NCBI RefSeq assembly: GCF_000503055.1
Contig: NZ_AYVY01000001.1
Location: 121,926 to 185,925 of the forward strand
From: Mesorhizobium sp. LSHC420B00
GTDB taxonomy: Bacteria; Pseudomonadota; Alphaproteobacteria; Rhizobiales; Rhizobiaceae
Reading direction: 5' to 3'
Length of the DNA stretch: 64,000 nt
The notes under the pieces are model-generated. The model searched no databases, had not been told where the DNA came from, and saw nothing but the letters and a program-made list of their open reading frames with translations. The translations under genes were made by a program, and so were the position numbers. Each line of letters begins with the position of its first letter. The first letter of the stretch is position 1. This document shows positions 8,593 through 17,407 of this stretch, in pieces.

Positions 8593-8954
8593 TGGATTTG
8601 CTGCGCGACATCCTGGACAAGCAAGTGGTCGACCGCGAGCAGGTCAAGATCGGCAAGGTGGACGGGCTGGTGGCCGAACTCAGGCCAGGCAAGCCGCCAA
8701 AAATTATTGCGGTCGAGCTCGGTTCGATCACGCTGGCGCGCCGGCTTGGCGAGCGGCCCGGGCGCTGGATGGCGCGGCTTGCGGCAAGGCTCGGCGGCAG
8801 GCGCCATGCCGAGCCGCACCGCATCGCATGGAACAAGGTGCGCGACATCGGCGTCGACATCGAGTTCGATATCGACGTCCGCGAAACGGCGATTTTCGAC
8901 TGGCAGGACTGGCTGCGCGATCATGTCATTGGGCGTATCCCGGGAGCTGGATGA
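8592..8954 (+). CDS. PRC-barrel-like cytoplasmic protein
   Basis: A 120-residue protein starting MDLLRDILDKQVVDREQ. The segment DREQVKIGKVDGLVAELRPG followed by a beta-rich stretch has the periodicity of a PRC-barrel, a small domain found in ribosome-maturation and photosynthetic proteins. The ATG overlaps the transporter stop by one base, and its own stop overlaps the next gene by four. The tight coupling suggests a soluble partner or sensor of the transporter. Confidence 0.6.
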   Translation: MDLLRDILDKQVVDREQVKIGKVDGLVAELRPGKPPKIIAVELGSITLARRLGERPGRWMARLAARLGGRRHAEPHRIAWNKVRDIGVDIEFDIDVRETAIFDWQDWLRDHVIGRIPGAG

Positions 8955-9292
8955 TGGCCACCGTCAATCTTGAGCAATTGGCTGGCAGGAATGTGCTTTC
9001 GCAGCGCGGCAAAAGCATCGGCCATATCGAGGAGATACGCGCCGAACCGGATGGCGATGACCTCGTGGTTACCGAGTACCATGTCGGCATCTACGCGGCA
9101 TTCGAGCGCCTGTCCGCTTCGGCCATCGGCATTGCGGTCCTCGACGTCTTTCGAATGCGCAGTCGCGACAGCATGTACCGCATTCCCTGGGACAAGCTCG
9201 ACATCTCCGACCCGGCGCGGCCGCGGTTGTTATGCACGGAGGAAGAACTTTCCGCTATGAAGGGGAGTATCGAGGGCGATAAGCGGGAATGA
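8951..9292 (+). CDS. PRC-barrel-like protein
   Basis: A 113-residue protein starting at the first of two adjacent ATGs (8951) and overlapping the previous stop by ATGA. The N-terminal part (LAGRNVLSQRGKSIGHIEEI) is a typical PRC-barrel opening, with the pattern of a conserved Gly-Lys turn followed by beta strands. It appears paralogous in architecture to the preceding gene. No catalytic residues are evident. A role in regulating the NRAMP-like transporter is inferred from operon structure only. Confidence 0.6.
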   Translation: MMATVNLEQLAGRNVLSQRGKSIGHIEEIRAEPDGDDLVVTEYHVGIYAAFERLSASAIGIAVLDVFRMRSRDSMYRIPWDKLDISDPARPRLLCTEEELSAMKGSIEGDKRE

Positions 9293-9316
9293 ACGATACT
9301 GTCCCGCCGTCGGAGA

Positions 9317-10615
9317 ATGGGGTCCAGTGTGAAAGTTCTGGTTGCCGGCGCCACCGGCCTGATCGGTGCCTCGGTCGTCGCACGCCTTCTTTCCGAAGGG
9401 CATGAGGTGATCGGCTTGGTCCGCAGCCCCGGCGCAAACCGGGCCGGCAATTATCAGTTGCTGGTGCTGGACATGGCGGTGGCGCTGCAGCCCGAAGACT
9501 GGTTGCCGCATCTCACGGGCATCGACGCCGTCGTCAATTGTGCCGGCGTTCTGCAGGACAGCCCCCGTGAAAAGACGCGGGAAGTCCATCGCGATGCGGC
9601 GGCAGCACTCTTCCTCGCCTGTGCGAGGGCAGGGGTTGCCCGGGTGATCCACTTCTCGGCGATAGGCGTCGATCGGGCGCAGCCTTCGACGTTCTCGGCG
9701 ACGAAACTGGCCGGCGACCAAGCGCTAATGGCGCTTGATCTGAACTGGGTGATCCTGCGCCCGTCCGTGGTGCTCGGGCGGCCGGTGTTTGGAGCCAGCG
9801 CATTGTTTCGGGGTCTCGCCTCGCTGCCGGTGCTGCCGTCCATGCCCGACACCGGCGGGCTCCAGGTGGTACAACTCGACGACGTTGTCTCAACCGTCGT
9901 CTTCCTTCTCGCTCCCGCCAGTCCGTCTCGCGTCGTGCTGGAACTTGTCGGTCCCGAACAGCTGACTATGGACGAGGTCGTCGGCAGCTATCGCCGATGG
10001 CTCGGTTGGGCTCCGGCAGTTAGCTTTGTCTTGCCGGCGGCTGTTGCAAGGCTTCTCTACCGCCTCGGCGACCTTGCCGCGATGTTCGGCTGGCGCCCAC
10101 CGATGCGCACCAACGCGGCCAGGGAGATCGCCCGAGGGGCGGTTGGAGATCCCTCCAACTGGGCCGCCTTGACCGGCATACGGCCGCAAACCCTGGCGGG
10201 TTTCCTCGCGCTCAATCCGGCAACGGTGCAGGAAAAATGGTTTGCCCGGCTGTATTTCATCAAGCCTGCGATCTTCGTCGTCTTGCCCTTCTTTTGGATC
10301 GTGACGGGTATTGTGTCGCTGACCACCGGCTATAACGGTGGCATCGATCTGATGCAAAGCACTGGGGCTGGCATCTTATCGGCGCCTACCGTGATCGTCG
10401 GCGCTCTGGCCGACATCGCCATTGGCGCGCTCATAGCTTGGCGGTCGACGACGCGAAAAGGCCTCTATGGCGGCATCGCGCTCTCGCTCCTCTACTTAGC
10501 CGTCGGAAGTTTCCTGCGCCCGGAGCTGTGGAACGAACCGCTTGGGCCGTTCCTCAAAGTGTTGCCGATCCTGGTGCTGCACTTTGTAGCCTTGGCAGTG
10601 CTGGAGGAGCGTTGA
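9317..10615 (+). CDS. NAD(P)-binding SDR protein fused to a DoxX-like membrane domain
   Basis: A 432-residue protein. Residues 5-30 form an atypical extended-SDR nucleotide site (VLVAGATGLIGASVV); the Rossmann part continues to about residue 290. The C-terminal part contains four hydrophobic segments matching a DoxX-like membrane domain. An alternative GTG start exists at 9329, twelve bases in, directly before the Rossmann strand. The fusion is common in Proteobacteria and is thought to act on a membrane-associated substrate; the reaction is unknown. It follows the PRC-barrel gene by 24 bases and overlaps the DUF2269 gene by one. Confidence 0.75.
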   Translation: MGSSVKVLVAGATGLIGASVVARLLSEGHEVIGLVRSPGANRAGNYQLLVLDMAVALQPEDWLPHLTGIDAVVNCAGVLQDSPREKTREVHRDAAAALFLACARAGVARVIHFSAIGVDRAQPSTFSATKLAGDQALMALDLNWVILRPSVVLGRPVFGASALFRGLASLPVLPSMPDTGGLQVVQLDDVVSTVVFLLAPASPSRVVLELVGPEQLTMDEVVGSYRRWLGWAPAVSFVLPAAVARLLYRLGDLAAMFGWRPPMRTNAAREIARGAVGDPSNWAALTGIRPQTLAGFLALNPATVQEKWFARLYFIKPAIFVVLPFFWIVTGIVSLTTGYNGGIDLMQSTGAGILSAPTVIVGALADIAIGALIAWRSTTRKGLYGGIALSLLYLAVGSFLRPELWNEPLGPFLKVLPILVLHFVALAVLEER

Positions 10616-11088
10616 TGCACTATTTCCTGCTGAAATTTCTGCATGTCATCGGCGCGGCCGTGCTGCTTGGCACCGGCGCCGGCATCGCGTTCTTCATGCT
10701 GCTCGCCCACAGGACGGGCAATACGGCAACGGTTGCGGCGGTGGCGCGCATGGTTGTCGTAGCCGACTTTCTTTTCACAGCGACGGCCGTCGTCGCGCAG
10801 CCGCTGACGGGCGCTGCGCTCGCCTGGCAGGCAGGCTACTCGCTGTCGGAGGGCTGGATCGTGCTTTCGATCGCGCTCTATGTCTTCACCGGAATGTTCT
10901 GGCTCCCGGTCGTCTGGATGCAGATGGAGATGCGCAAGCTGGCCTCGCAAGCCGCCGCTGCAGGCGCGCCGTTGCCGCCACGCTATCATCGGCTCTTCTG
11001 GCTGTGGTTCGCCTTCGGCGTCCCCGCCTTCGCTGCCGTACTCGGAATTTTCTGGCTGATGATCGCGCGGCCAGCAATCGAGTGGTAG
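10615..11088 (+). CDS. DUF2269 family membrane protein
   Basis: A 157-residue protein with four predicted transmembrane helices. It starts MHYFLLKFLHVIGAAVLLGTG, the usual DUF2269 opening with a conserved His in helix 1, and has a conserved Trp-rich segment in the third helix. Its ATG overlaps the preceding stop, so it is the last gene of the 6905-11088 operon. DUF2269 proteins often follow DoxX-fused SDR genes; no activity has been established. Confidence 0.78.
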   Translation: MHYFLLKFLHVIGAAVLLGTGAGIAFFMLLAHRTGNTATVAAVARMVVVADFLFTATAVVAQPLTGAALAWQAGYSLSEGWIVLSIALYVFTGMFWLPVVWMQMEMRKLASQAAAAGAPLPPRYHRLFWLWFAFGVPAFAAVLGIFWLMIARPAIEW

Positions 11089-11315
11089 GTCGCAGGCAGG
11101 TCCCACTGCGATAATGCGCAGTCAAGGCACTGCGGAAAAATTCCGGCCCATGCAGCACGAATATCTGCCGGAAAGGAACTGCGCCTCGACCCGTAAGTCG
11201 CACCGGAGTCCGGTCCCGTATCATTCCCAACCGCGCGCTCACCGCCATCGGCACAGGACAAGATCCCGTCTTGAGGCGGGTTAGGCTTCGCTTACCAAAA
11301 AAGATGACGTCCGAG

Positions 11316-11340
11316 GGAACACGGGAAGCACAGGCAAGTT
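11316..11340 (+). promoter_or_regulatory. EcfG-type promoter
   Basis: GGAAC, a 16-nt spacer, then AGTT. This matches the alphaproteobacterial general-stress (EcfG/RpoE2) consensus GGAAC-N16/17-cGTT. It ends 26 bases upstream of the start of the 24-aa peptide gene and would drive the four-gene stress operon. Confidence 0.65.
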
Positions 11341-11366
11341 CGGTGCGCAGTGGAGGAGATTGCGCC

Positions 11367-11441
11367 ATGAACAGTGTTATTTATCTCATCGGCCTCGTCG
11401 TCGTCGTGCTTGCGATCCTCTCCTTCCTCGGATTCCACTAG
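11367..11441 (+). CDS. 24-residue hydrophobic peptide
   Basis: A very short gene: MNSVIYLIGLVVVVLAILSF then GFH and stop. GGAGGAG lies at the ideal distance before the ATG, and an EcfG-type promoter precedes it, so it is very likely translated. It is a single membrane helix. Similar leading micro-ORFs occur in rhizobia, but I cannot name a function. The next gene begins eight bases after its stop. Confidence 0.65.
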   Translation: MNSVIYLIGLVVVVLAILSFLGFH

Positions 11442-11449
11442 GAGACACC

Positions 11450-12088
11450 ATGCAGGACCAGGACGATCAGGGCCGTCAGCCGGCCGATTTCGAGACAGCC
11501 AGAAGCGAGCTTTCGGAAAGACTACAACGGGAAAAGCAGACCGCGACGGAAGCGCTCCACGATGCGCGTGACGAGATCACCAGGAAAGCCGGAGATTACG
11601 CATCGGAAGCAAAGCAAGCATTGTTCAACAAGGCGGAGGGAACGCAGCGCGACGTGAGCGCCAACCTCAAGGCCTTCAGCGGCGCATTGCGCGCGGCAAG
11701 CGAGCATCTTGCCAACAATGATCAACGGACCGCTTCGAAATTCGCCCTTGACGCCGCAGGCGGGCTCGAGCGGCTTTCCTCGTCCCTGAAGGATAAACCG
11801 TTCGACGAGGTGCTTGGCGAAATTCAGTCGTTCGGCCGCGAAAACTCGGGCGCGCTGATCGCCGGTTCGGTATTGGCAGGCCTGGCGTTGGGACGGTTCA
11901 TCAAGAGCTCGCCACCCTCTGCCCAAACCGGAGCACCGGGCCAGTCGGAAACAGGCCGGGCGCCCGAGACGGGTCCTCGCTCGAATGAGTTCGGATGGCA
12001 ATCGGCAGAGGCAGTTGAGCCGGCCCCGCTAGGATCCGATCAGTCCGGCGATGACTGGGCCAATGCAAGCCTGGAGCGAAACCCATGA
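11450..12088 (+). CDS. Nutrient-deprivation-induced-like protein
   Basis: A 212-residue protein. Residues 10-60 are highly charged, predicted helical (SERLQREKQTATEALHDARD), followed by an amphipathic region and a single hydrophobic stretch around 127-143 (ALIAGSVLAGLALGRFI). The acidic Ser/Pro-rich tail looks disordered. Rhizobial homologues are annotated as nutrient-deprivation-induced proteins. It overlaps the holin-like gene by four bases. With the two genes downstream it forms a conserved envelope-stress trio. The EcfG-type promoter at 11316 fits stationary-phase or starvation expression. Confidence 0.65.
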   Translation: MQDQDDQGRQPADFETARSELSERLQREKQTATEALHDARDEITRKAGDYASEAKQALFNKAEGTQRDVSANLKAFSGALRAASEHLANNDQRTASKFALDAAGGLERLSSSLKDKPFDEVLGEIQSFGRENSGALIAGSVLAGLALGRFIKSSPPSAQTGAPGQSETGRAPETGPRSNEFGWQSAEAVEPAPLGSDQSGDDWANASLERNP

Positions 12089-12480
12089 CTGACAATCAGG
12101 ACACTCGCAGCCTGACAACCCTTGTCAGCGATCTGGCACAGCAGGTCACAACACTGCTTCAAACCGAAAGCAGGCTGTTGCGGGCTGAAATGTCGGAAAA
12201 GGTAAGCAAGGTCGGCGCCGGCGCCGTGGAGGTAATGGGAGGCGTCATTTGCCTGCTTGCCGCCCTGATGGTGCTTTTGCAGGCGCTGGTGATTGCCTTG
12301 GCGAGCGCCGGCCTGGGAGCCGGATGGTCCTCGCTGCTCGTCGGCGTCGTGGTGGCAGCACTGGGCGTCATACTCTTGCGCTCGGGCAAGGCAAGCATGG
12401 CTCCCTCCGAGTTGACCCCCGACCGGACACAAGACCAACTTAAACGCGACGCACGCGTGATCAAGGAACAGATAAGATGA
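12085..12480 (+). CDS. YqjE/phage-holin-like membrane protein
   Basis: A 131-residue protein with two central transmembrane helices (about residues 48-72 and 75-98) separated by a short Gly-rich turn, matching the YqjE / 'phage holin family' (actinobacterial holin-X) superfamily. Despite the name these are not phage genes; they are membrane proteins commonly coexpressed with DUF3618 proteins. The N-terminus is a charged amphipathic helix. Overlaps with both neighbours (four bases each) indicate translational coupling. Confidence 0.8.
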   Translation: MTDNQDTRSLTTLVSDLAQQVTTLLQTESRLLRAEMSEKVSKVGAGAVEVMGGVICLLAALMVLLQALVIALASAGLGAGWSSLLVGVVVAALGVILLRSGKASMAPSELTPDRTQDQLKRDARVIKEQIR

Positions 12481-13391
12481 CCGAGAAATCCGCAGCCGAG
12501 TTGGAACGCGATGCTGATATTGCGCGCGCCAGAGTGGCAGATACCGCAGACACGATCCGCAGCAAGATGACACCGGGCCAACTGATCGACGAATTCACCG
12601 GGATGTTCAGCGGCGAGGGATCCGCCATGCTCAGCAATCTTAAGACTCAGGTCAGGGACAATCCGTTGCCGCTTACATTGGTCGGCGCGGGCCTAGCCTG
12701 GCTGATGCTTGGCAAGGGCACGTCGGTAGACAGTTCAGCACTTGATGCCTATTCGACCGGCAGGGAGCCTGACGGCACCCGAAACTTCTCTGACCAGAGG
12801 GGCTTGGGCGGGGCCTGGCAGGACTCACGCGGCGATGAGTACGGTGCCGAGGGCGAAGGTTCCGCCGGCTCCATGCTCTCCGATGCCGCTCGTTCGGTTG
12901 CGTCCGTGGCAGGCGGTGCGACTGAGGCTGTGGCAGACGTTGCGAGCGGCGCCAAAGAAAGATTGAGAAGCACAGCCGGGCAGGTCGGCTCGGCCGCCAC
13001 CGATATGACGGGGCGGGTGCGGCAGTCGGCGCAGGACCTGTTCCAGCGCGAACCTCTGGCAATGGCCGCGGTGGGCCTTGCCGTGGGCACAGCCATCGGC
13101 GTGATGCTGCCTCACACCGCCGCGGAAGACGCGCAACTCGGCCCTTACCGCGACAAGCTTCGTGACAGTGCCGAAGAAGTCTTTGAAGAAGGCGTGGAGC
13201 AAGCCAAGCAGGTTGCCGCCGAAGCATATGAGACTGTAAAGGAAGAGGCTGACCGACAGGGTTCCAGCGGCGACGCCGAGACGTTGGTCGACCGCGTCGA
13301 GAAAGTCGTGAAAAAGACGGCAAGCAAAACCGAGGAAGCCATTCGCGATCGTTTGCCGGAGACCGACGAGGCTCCCAAATCGACGTCATAG
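12477..13391 (+). CDS. DUF3618 domain membrane protein
   Basis: A 304-residue protein. The N-terminal DUF3618 motif is clear (AELERDADIARARVADTADT, residues 6-25), followed by two weakly hydrophobic membrane segments (near 60-78 and 192-210). The remainder is Ala-rich helix resembling an apolipoprotein or late-embryogenesis-type repeat, consistent with membrane-surface binding. It ends the stress operon. Function unknown; an envelope-stabilising role under stress is inferred. Confidence 0.8.
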   Translation: MTEKSAAELERDADIARARVADTADTIRSKMTPGQLIDEFTGMFSGEGSAMLSNLKTQVRDNPLPLTLVGAGLAWLMLGKGTSVDSSALDAYSTGREPDGTRNFSDQRGLGGAWQDSRGDEYGAEGEGSAGSMLSDAARSVASVAGGATEAVADVASGAKERLRSTAGQVGSAATDMTGRVRQSAQDLFQREPLAMAAVGLAVGTAIGVMLPHTAAEDAQLGPYRDKLRDSAEEVFEEGVEQAKQVAAEAYETVKEEADRQGSSGDAETLVDRVEKVVKKTASKTEEAIRDRLPETDEAPKSTS

Positions 13392-13638
13392 CGCTGCCAC
13401 CGGTCGTTCCTGGTGATTTCGACCGCGGGTCGCCTTGCGGTGGGAACATCGAAGTCGGCCAGGAGTCCGCAACCTTCCGCAGACAAATGGGATCGCGGCG
13501 TTCAAGCCATCAGAACCGGGGCGCTCCGATCCGTTCGGATTCTTAGCTCTGAATCCGTTCGGTTCTTCGGGCTCCAAGGAAGCGTGTCTGGCCGACGCGT
13601 GGCGCGCGGTCCTTAGCAGCACTTCCGATCCCAGAAAA

Positions 13639-13672
13639 ACAACCACCCCGTCAATTCGGCTGGGGTGGTTGT
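13639..13672 (-). terminator. Rho-independent terminator for the DUF892 gene
   Basis: A perfect 11-bp stem (ACAACCACCCC and its complement) with a 12-nt loop. Read on the minus strand it is followed by five T residues, so it terminates the leftward DUF892 transcript about 30 bases after the original (pre-frameshift) stop. The 13392-13701 interval contains nothing else I can identify. Confidence 0.8.
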
Positions 13673-13701
13673 CAGGAATTCCTCTTCCCCAGCGGGGCGG
13701 C

Positions 13702-14222
13702 CTAACTCTTGGCGGTCTCTCCCGCCTCACGCAGCCTGGCGTATTGCAAGGTGACGGCGCGAAGGTTCTGCTTCAACCAGTCGGCCATTTTTCTTCTTCG
13801 CTGAGATTCTGCTGAAGAGAGTTGGTTGCCTGACTAAACCCTCCGGCTTCGGCGAGTACGAGCAATGAGTTGTAGGCGGCGATCTCGTAATTTTCGAATG
13901 CAAAGTTGGCGAAGCTGTTCTTGAGGATTTCGTCGCCGGCTACGGAATGTCCCATCGCCGCCATGCTGCCGACCATCGACATGGCCGTGTCTTTCAATGT
14001 GGAATGGTCCTCGCCGAGGCCATCCAGAATGGATTCCAGCCGGGCGATCTGCCCTTCGGTCTCCGTGATATGCTGCTGCAGGCGATCGGCGACCTGCGGA
14101 TAGTTCTCGATCCGCTTGACCTGAGGCTTCATGATCGAAAGTGCCTGGTTCTCCATGGCGTGGGCGTTGCGCAGCCCAACAATGAAGATCGAACGGGTTT
14201 CGGAGTTGACGTCAGTGTCCAT
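13702..14222 (-). pseudogene. DUF892 (YciF-type) ferritin-like protein, frameshifted
   Basis: As read, the frame ends at 13773 after about 149 codons. The missing C-terminus is present in another frame: after a five-A run (five T on the plus strand, 13788-13792) the +1-base reading gives MADWLKQNLRAVTLQYARL and a stop at 13702. Adding one base makes the whole gene exactly 174 codons. The family is a four-helix ferritin-like stress protein. The start at 14222 has a GAGGA site; an EcfG-type promoter lies upstream. The lesion is either a true one-base deletion in a homopolymer or a sequencing error. Confidence 0.85.
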
Positions 14223-14254
14223 AGGATTTCCTCGCGATTTGATTTGTAGAACCA

Positions 14255-14279
14255 AACCTCGGCTTCGCCGATTTGTTCC
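14255..14279 (-). promoter_or_regulatory. EcfG-type promoter for the DUF892 gene
   Basis: On the minus strand: GGAAC, 16-nt spacer, GGTT. It ends 32 bases before the DUF892 start codon, the spacing expected of a promoter with a short leader. Confidence 0.6.
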
Positions 14280-14303
14280 TGGCGAGATTTGATGGACTCG
14301 TAC

Positions 14304-15943
14304 CTATCCTTGCTCTTTAAGCAGCGCTGCACAAACATCGCTCACGACCTGCGGCAGGACGTCGAAAGCATAGCCGATGTGAAGCCGCTCAAGCGGCGTG
14401 TGGTAGTCTCGTCCCCACGGACCGATATTGATGGTGGGAATGTTGGCTAGCCCACCTGACTTCGGCCAGCGAATGCCGTCCCGCCCATCGGCGTGTTGCG
14501 GGCGACGACCTTGAGACCGGACTCGGCCGCCTCGCCAAAGAAGCTCATATCCGAGATGCCGGCGAAATAATCCGCACAGCCGATTGCCGAGCCATAGCGG
14601 GCGCTTGCGTCGGCCGCGACGTCCGAAGCGATCGCCCGCAGCCGCGCCGCTGCCGGCCGGTCCGAAAGGTTCGTCGGCAAGTAAGGTATCGATCCGAAGC
14701 CGGTGACGATTGCCGGTCCCGGCAAGCGGCTCAATCGCCATGCCTAGTCGGTGACCAGCCGGCATTGCTCCGGCAGTGGAAGATCGCCGGCGGCAAGCGA
14801 AGCCCCAACGGCGCCAAGCCTCGATCTTGCCTCCGCGTCGAGACGGTCCAGCACTGCCTCGTAACGATGCAGGGGGATTGTTTCGAGGAGATCGATCGCG
14901 GCGCTGCCGTGCTGGAAGTGCCGCCGCCGCTTCAACTCCGCCAGGCAGGCCGAAGCAGCATCGGCGCAAAGCCGGTCGAAGCGTTCGAGCACCTCATCCG
15001 GCGTCCGGCGATAGCTCAGCACGTTGAAGGTGGCGAACGCCGCAGCCGGCGTGGTCACGTCATAGCCGGACTTGCCGTCGCGAATGCTGAGCAGACTCGG
15101 CGGTGTACCCGGAAGCGACCGGGAGTCGTCGGTCAGCTCCGATGCCCATTCCACCCGGGCGGCTATGGCCGCGGCAATGGTCGCCGCATTCGGGCCACTC
15201 AACGGAAAGCCGCTATGCGCGGGAACGCCGACGACATGGGCCGTCGGAAGCAGCTTGCCGACCGTTCCAAGCGCGATGACGCGACCCTTGCTGCCGTCCC
15301 CGTCGTCGGCGATCGCATCGAGATTGATCGCCGCGAAGATGTCCAACTCGTGCTCGCCGGCTATCTCGGTGAGAACCTGTGCCGCTTTGCGCGCACCGGC
15401 AGAATTGTTCTCTTCGTCGGGAACCGCGATAAACAGAAAGTTTCCCGCCGCGTTGGTGCTTTCGGCGAATGCGGCGCAAACCGCCAGCCCGGCGGTCAAA
15501 CCGGCCTTCATGTCGAGCAGCCCGCGGCCGGCGAGAAACTCCTCCGAGGCGAAGTCGTCCCGCGCCCGCCTCACGGCAGGCGCCTCGGCCATGGCCAAAG
15601 TTTTTCTTAGCGCTTGGGTGAGTTGTTGCGGCTGGGTGGCCAGATCCTCCAGATCGCCATAGTCGCGCGTCGTGACGGTGTCGTAGTGACCGGTCAGCAC
15701 GATGGTGGCGCGGCCAGTACCGCGGACCAGCATCGCCACGCAATGGCGGCCATCTTCCGGCTCGACCTCTATGGTCCAGGTTTCCGCGTGGCGAAACGCG
15801 GCTTCGCGGCGTAACTCGTCTGCCAGCCACGGGCCGAACGAGGCTTCGCCGCCGGTCCCGGTGACGCTCTTCTCCTCGGTCAATGCAATGGCCCAGCGCA
15901 TGGCGCGCCCGGACAGGCTGCTTTTCGCCTCACCGTTCATCAT
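14304..15943 (-). pseudogene. RocB-like M20 peptidase, inactivated
   Basis: The 5' part (15943-14744) reads as an M20-family metallohydrolase: GHYDTVTTRDYGD, GRGLLDMKAG and PDEENNSAGAR carry the expected metal and catalytic residues, and the overall layout resembles RocB-type arginine-utilisation proteins of about 550 residues. An in-frame amber TAG at 14744-14746 interrupts it, yet homology resumes in the same frame immediately afterwards (VTGFGSIPYLPTN). A single-base deletion near 14487 then shifts the frame, and the C-terminus (TINIGPWGRDYHTPLERL) is found in a third segment ending at 14304. Restoring one base gives exactly 547 codons. At least two lesions make this a probable pseudogene. 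Confidence 0.8.
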
Positions 15944-16282
15944 TGTGCCCGATACAAGATGCAGGAGAACGAGCTTAACGCCAGCAGGGCGATTTCCTCA
16001 AGAGTTGCGTTGCGCCGGCTTACATCCTCCTGGCTTCGTCAGAAGCCGGTTGTTTCACCGGGGCTTGCTTCTGGTCACAGGTGGCCGGCCGATGCTGTAA
16101 GCTTCGCGCGAACATCCGCCACCCCGGTTCCGCTTTCGGTTGATCTGTCTTTTCTTTGACGCGAGCGTCCGACGCCCAATCCGAAAGAGCATCCCTCGCA
16201 TACCCTGTCGGGAACAAAGCTTGGGCTGCGTGCTTATGGGATTGGCTGCGGTATTTCCAAGGCAGCCAGATCGGAGAAAGAC
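15944..16282. other. Intergenic region between the M20 pseudogene and pqqA
   Basis: About 340 bases separating two divergent units. It must hold the promoter of the pqq operon, but I see no convincing sigma-70 or EcfG element; one GGAAC near 16196 lacks a proper -10 partner. No gene, repeat or RNA structure is evident. Confidence 0.5.
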
Positions 16283-16387
16283 ATGAAGAAGAAGAAGAAG
16301 ACTTGGAAGAAGCCCGTCATGTGCGAAGTCGCGGCGGGAATGGAGATATCGCGCTATTTGCCTGCCGAAATCACCACAAAGAAATGA
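16283..16387 (+). CDS. pqqA: PQQ precursor peptide PqqA
   Basis: A 34-residue peptide with five lysines after the start Met and the conserved core EVAAGMEISRYLPAE. Glu21 and Tyr25 (E-x3-Y) are the residues that PqqE cross-links and that become the PQQ skeleton. GGAG lies just before the ATG. The gene is too short for most gene callers but is unambiguous from its motif and its position 87 bases before pqqB. Confidence 0.93.
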   Translation: MKKKKKTWKKPVMCEVAAGMEISRYLPAEITTKK

Positions 16388-16474
16388 CATTACGCAACCG
16401 GCGGGTACGGCATCGGCTGTGCTCGACCGGTTCGCGACATTGCTGGAATAGAGAAACGCGGAGTTTGTCACGGC

Positions 16475-17407
16475 GTGTGGATTAGGATCATCGGCTCCGC
16501 CGCGGGTGGCGGTTTTCCTCAGTGGAACGCCAACGACCGGCTGAACAGGGCCGCGCGGGCGGGTAATCCTGGGGTCCGCCCGCGTCTTCAGACGAGTGTT
16601 GCGGCATCTCCAGACGGGCGACGCTGGGTGCTTTTCAATGCCTCTCCCGATATCCGCCAGCAGATTGCTGAAAACCCTGAACTCCAACCGCATCCGGAGA
16701 TGTCGGCACGCGCCACACCGCTGGCAGCCGTCGTCCTGACCGGCGCCGAGATCGACCAGATTTCGGGGCTCCTCAGCTTGCGTGAGCGGCAACCCTTCGC
16801 TCTTTATGCAACGGAGCAGGTTCTGGCGGTTATCGCCTCCAATTCGATCTTCGATGTCCTCGATGCTCAGATTGTTTCGCGCCGCTGCCTTCCTCCTGAA
16901 GGCTTCATCGATCTTTGCGATGCCGAGGGCGCGGAAATCGGCATCCGCATCGAGGTGTTTTCCGTTCCTGGCAAGGTGGCGCTCTTTCTTGAAGATGGCG
17001 GCCGACAGGATCCGGAGCTCCGTTCCGCCGATGGCGGCACGATCGGGGTTCGTCTGATGGAGGGGAGCCGCTCGCTGCTCTTCATTCCCGCTTGTACAGC
17101 CGTCGATGAATCGCTGCGGCAACGGATTGCCGGCGCCGACATGGTTCTCCTCGACGGCACAGTGTTCACGGACGACGAGCTGATCACGGCCGGCGTGGGC
17201 GTGAAGACCGGCGCGCGCATGGGACACATCGCCATGTCCGGACCGAACGGTGCGATCGCATGTCTGAACCACCTGCCGGTCGACCGCCGGATTTTCATCC
17301 ATATCAACAACACAAATCCGGTTCTGGACGAGGAATCGCCCGAACACGCGGCGGTGCGCGCAGCTGGATGGGAGATTGCGCAAGACCGGATGGAGCTCAT
17401 GCTGTGA
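16475..17407 (+). CDS. pqqB: PQQ biosynthesis protein PqqB
   Basis: A 310-residue metallo-beta-lactamase-fold protein, which in current models hydroxylates a tyrosine-derived PQQ intermediate. The N-terminus shows the diagnostic IIGSAAGGGFPQWN and, further on, LFNASPDIRQQI and GHIAMSGPNGA; the typical PqqB length is about 305. The start is a GTG directly preceding the first strand. It overlaps pqqC by four bases. Confidence 0.93.
   Translation: MWIRIIGSAAGGGFPQWNANDRLNRAARAGNPGVRPRLQTSVAASPDGRRWVLFNASPDIRQQIAENPELQPHPEMSARATPLAAVVLTGAEIDQISGLLSLRERQPFALYATEQVLAVIASNSIFDVLDAQIVSRRCLPPEGFIDLCDAEGAEIGIRIEVFSVPGKVALFLEDGGRQDPELRSADGGTIGVRLMEGSRSLLFIPACTAVDESLRQRIAGADMVLLDGTVFTDDELITAGVGVKTGARMGHIAMSGPNGAIACLNHLPVDRRIFIHINNTNPVLDEESPEHAAVRAAGWEIAQDRMELML

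Noticed and set aside
16156..16485. A 109-codon plus-strand ORF spanning pqqA.
   Set aside because: It is out of frame with the motif-bearing pqqA and lacks a ribosome-binding site.
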